NCBI GenBank assembly: GCA_964530115.1
Contig: CAZGYD010000152.1
Coordinates: 1 to 11,199, forward strand
Source of the DNA: Fen-999 sp964530115
GTDB lineage: Bacteria > Pseudomonadota > Gammaproteobacteria > Burkholderiales > Rhodocyclaceae
DNA length: 11,199 nucleotides
Direction of reading: 5' to 3'
The notes under the pieces were generated by a model that saw only the letters and a program-made list of their open reading frames with translations, ran no database searches and was not told where the DNA came from. The position numbers and the translations under genes are program-made. This document shows positions 9,748 to 11,199 of the stretch, one piece after another; position 1 is the first letter of the stretch; each line of letters starts with the position of its first letter.

Positions 9748-10997
9748 TAGTCGTTGTGCAGGTTGTAAAGCCGGTGGACGAGCCGGGTCAGTTCGTCCCG
9801 TTCGTTGGCGCCGGCCTGGTTCAGGGCGCTGCTTGGGTCGTGCAGGTACTTGTTCATCAGCGCCCGGCTCATGGCCTCCAGGACCTGCGTCGGGTCCTCG
9901 CCGCGCGCCAGCATCTTGTGCGCCTTTTCCAGCTCGTGCCGGCGCAGGCGCTCGGCGCGGTCGCGCAACGCCCGCAGGGTGGGCACCGCACGGCGGCTGT
10001 CCACCCAGTGCATGAATTCGTGCACGCTGGCGTCGATGATGGCCTCGGCCTGGACGACCTGCGCCTGGCGGGCATCCTGGCCATCGCGCACCACCTCGCC
10101 GAGATCGTCGACCGTGTAGAGGAAGACATCGCTGAGTTCCCCGACCTCGGGCTCGATGTCGCGCGGTACGGCCAGGTCCACCATGAACATGGGCCGGTGC
10201 TTGCGCAGCTTGACGGCGCGCTCGACCAGACCCAGGCCGATGATGGGCAGGGGGCTCGCGGTGGAGGTGATGAGGATGTCGAAATCGGGCAGCAGCTCGG
10301 GCAGGGCGTTGAGCGCCGCCGCCTCGCCACCGAAGCGCTTGGCCAGCTCCCGCGCCCGTTCCTGGGTCCGGTTCACCACCATCAGCCGGCGGGGTTTGCG
10401 GGCGGCGAAATGGGTGGCGACCAGTTCGATCATCTCGCCCGCGCCGACGAAAAGCACCGCCTGCTCGGACAGATCGGCAAAGATGCGCGCGGCCAGGGTG
10501 ACCGCGGCGGCGGACATGGAGACGGTGTTGGCGCCGATCTCGGTGGCGGAGCGGACCTCCTTGGCCACGGAGAAGGTGCGCTGGAACAGCTTGTTGAGCA
10601 TCAGGCCCAGGGTGCCGGCGGCCTGGGCCTTGTCGGCCGCCTGCTTCATCTGGCCCAGGATCTGGGTCTCCCCGAGCACCATGGAGTCCAGGCCGGAGGC
10701 CACCCGGAAGGCATGCTTCACCGCCTGATCGCCCGGCAGCAGGTAGAGGTAGGGCTTGACCTCACGCGGCTCCAAGCGGTGGAAGCGGCTCATCCACTCG
10801 ACCACGCCTTCCGGCTCGGCGGCGCTGCAATAGATCTCGGTGCGGTTACAGGTGGACAGGATGGCCGCTTCGCGCGCCACCTCGCGCCCGGTCACGTCCA
10901 CCAGCGCATGGGGCAGGACCTCGGCCGGAAAGGCCACCCGCTCCCGGATCGCCACCGGGGCCGTGTGATGGTTCACGCCGCAGGCGAGGAGCTGCAT
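9747..10997 (-). CDS. hemA: Glutamyl-tRNA reductase
   Basis: A 416-residue enzyme (E. coli HemA is 418) that reduces glutamyl-tRNA(Glu) with NADPH to glutamate-1-semialdehyde, the first committed step of the C5 tetrapyrrole pathway. The catalytic domain holds NHHTAP (9-14) and the nucleophilic Cys50 in STCNRTEIY, followed by the signature SGLDSMVLGETQILGQMK (101-118). The NADPH-binding domain has VGAGEM (184-189) and VVNRTQERA. The C-terminal helical dimerisation domain starts near 310. The frame has an earlier ATG at 11030, but I choose 10997: the resulting MQLLACGVNHHTAP aligns with the family N-terminus, and the earlier ATG overlaps a TACAAT -10-like hexamer. Neither start has a clear ribosome site. 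It is the first gene of hemA-prfA-prmC, a common proteobacterial operon. Confidence 0.96.
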   Translation of the reverse strand: MQLLACGVNHHTAPVAIRERVAFPAEVLPHALVDVTGREVAREAAILSTCNRTEIYCSAAEPEGVVEWMSRFHRLEPREVKPYLYLLPGDQAVKHAFRVASGLDSMVLGETQILGQMKQAADKAQAAGTLGLMLNKLFQRTFSVAKEVRSATEIGANTVSMSAAAVTLAARIFADLSEQAVLFVGAGEMIELVATHFAARKPRRLMVVNRTQERARELAKRFGGEAAALNALPELLPDFDILITSTASPLPIIGLGLVERAVKLRKHRPMFMVDLAVPRDIEPEVGELSDVFLYTVDDLGEVVRDGQDARQAQVVQAEAIIDASVHEFMHWVDSRRAVPTLRALRDRAERLRRHELEKAHKMLARGEDPTQVLEAMSRALMNKYLHDPSSALNQAGANERDELTRLVHRLYNLHND

Positions 10998-11028
10998 GTC
11001 GTTGATATCGCGTTGGGAAATGGGCCGC

Positions 11029-11034
11029 ATTGTA
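11029..11034 (-). promoter_or_regulatory. Possible -10 element of hemA
   Basis: TACAAT on the minus strand is a 5-of-6 match to the -10 consensus, 31 nt upstream of the chosen hemA ATG. No acceptable -35 hexamer lies 16-19 bp upstream, so it would need an activator or may be chance. The first in-frame ATG of the hemA frame overlaps its end. Confidence 0.25.
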
Positions 11035-11063
11035 CTACCAACGGCGCAGCGTGCACCTCAGGG

Positions 11064-11199
11064 TCAGAAGTGGTCTTTTTCATCCCAGGGGCTGGGTCGC
11101 CTCGCCGGCTTTGCGGGCGAAGGTGGCGCCTCCTTGACGGGGGCGATCTGCTCCGCGGGGGCAGGCGCCGGCGGAGGTTCGGCTGCCGGCGCCTGCCCC
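11064..11199 (-). CDS. C-terminal tail of a Pro/Ala-rich protein, 5' end outside window
   Basis: An open minus-strand frame enters at the window edge and gives 44 residues before a TGA at 11064-11066. The tail is rich in Pro and Ala with scattered charged residues and ends in a distinctive acidic and aromatic segment, PSPWDEKDHF. I do not recognise the family. The composition suggests a disordered linker or C-terminal region. The gene would be co-directional with hemA, ending 66 nt upstream of it. The other two minus frames and at least one plus frame are also largely open here because of the high GC content, so the call rests on the plausible low-complexity composition and the defined end. 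Confidence 0.45.
   Translation of the reverse strand, partial: GQAPAAEPPPAPAPAEQIAPVKEAPPSPAKPARRPSPWDEKDHF

Overview
The window is a high-GC stretch of proteobacterial chromosome. The best fit is a betaproteobacterium, possibly in or near Rhodocyclales. This rests on gene order and protein resemblance from memory: icd, cold-shock gene, clpS, clpA; a hemA-prfA-prmC operon; and a DsrC-like protein. No 16S or other phylogenetic marker was tested. Almost all content is core housekeeping. I see no insertion sequence, prophage, CRISPR array, tRNA or rRNA, and no convincing new multi-gene system.

Left part (1-3713): the 3' end of NADP-dependent isocitrate dehydrogenase (icd, +) meets a CspA-family cold-shock gene (-) at a strong shared terminator. 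The cold-shock gene has its own sigma70-type promoter about 170 nt upstream, giving a long 5' leader with a terminator-like hairpin near its end. Divergent from it are clpS and clpA (+), the N-degron adaptor and the AAA+ unfoldase of the ClpAP protease. The clpS promoter is so close to the start codon that the transcript may be leaderless.

Middle part (3714-7350): a TonB-family protein (-) converges on clpA, and the two stop codons share one palindrome. Divergent from it are an HNH endonuclease-family gene and a YgiQ-type radical SAM gene (+), apparently translationally coupled. Next is a small two-helix membrane protein of unknown function, whose start overlaps the ygiQ stop and which has its own good promoter inside the ygiQ tail.

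Right part (7420-11199, all minus): read in transcription order, the genes are the tail of a Pro/Ala-rich protein of unknown identity, hemA (glutamyl-tRNA reductase), prfA (release factor 1), prmC (the methyltransferase for the release-factor GGQ glutamine) and a DsrC/TusE-family protein with one C-terminal cysteine. prfA and prmC overlap by 4 nt and encode a substrate and its modifying enzyme. The DsrC-like gene has a near-consensus promoter overlapping the prmC 3' end, with an operator-like arrangement of repeats.

The most interesting signals are regulatory: the csp leader, the possible leaderless clpS mRNA, the dyad-bearing promoters at 7011-7038 and 7793-7820, and competing hairpins between hemA and prfA.
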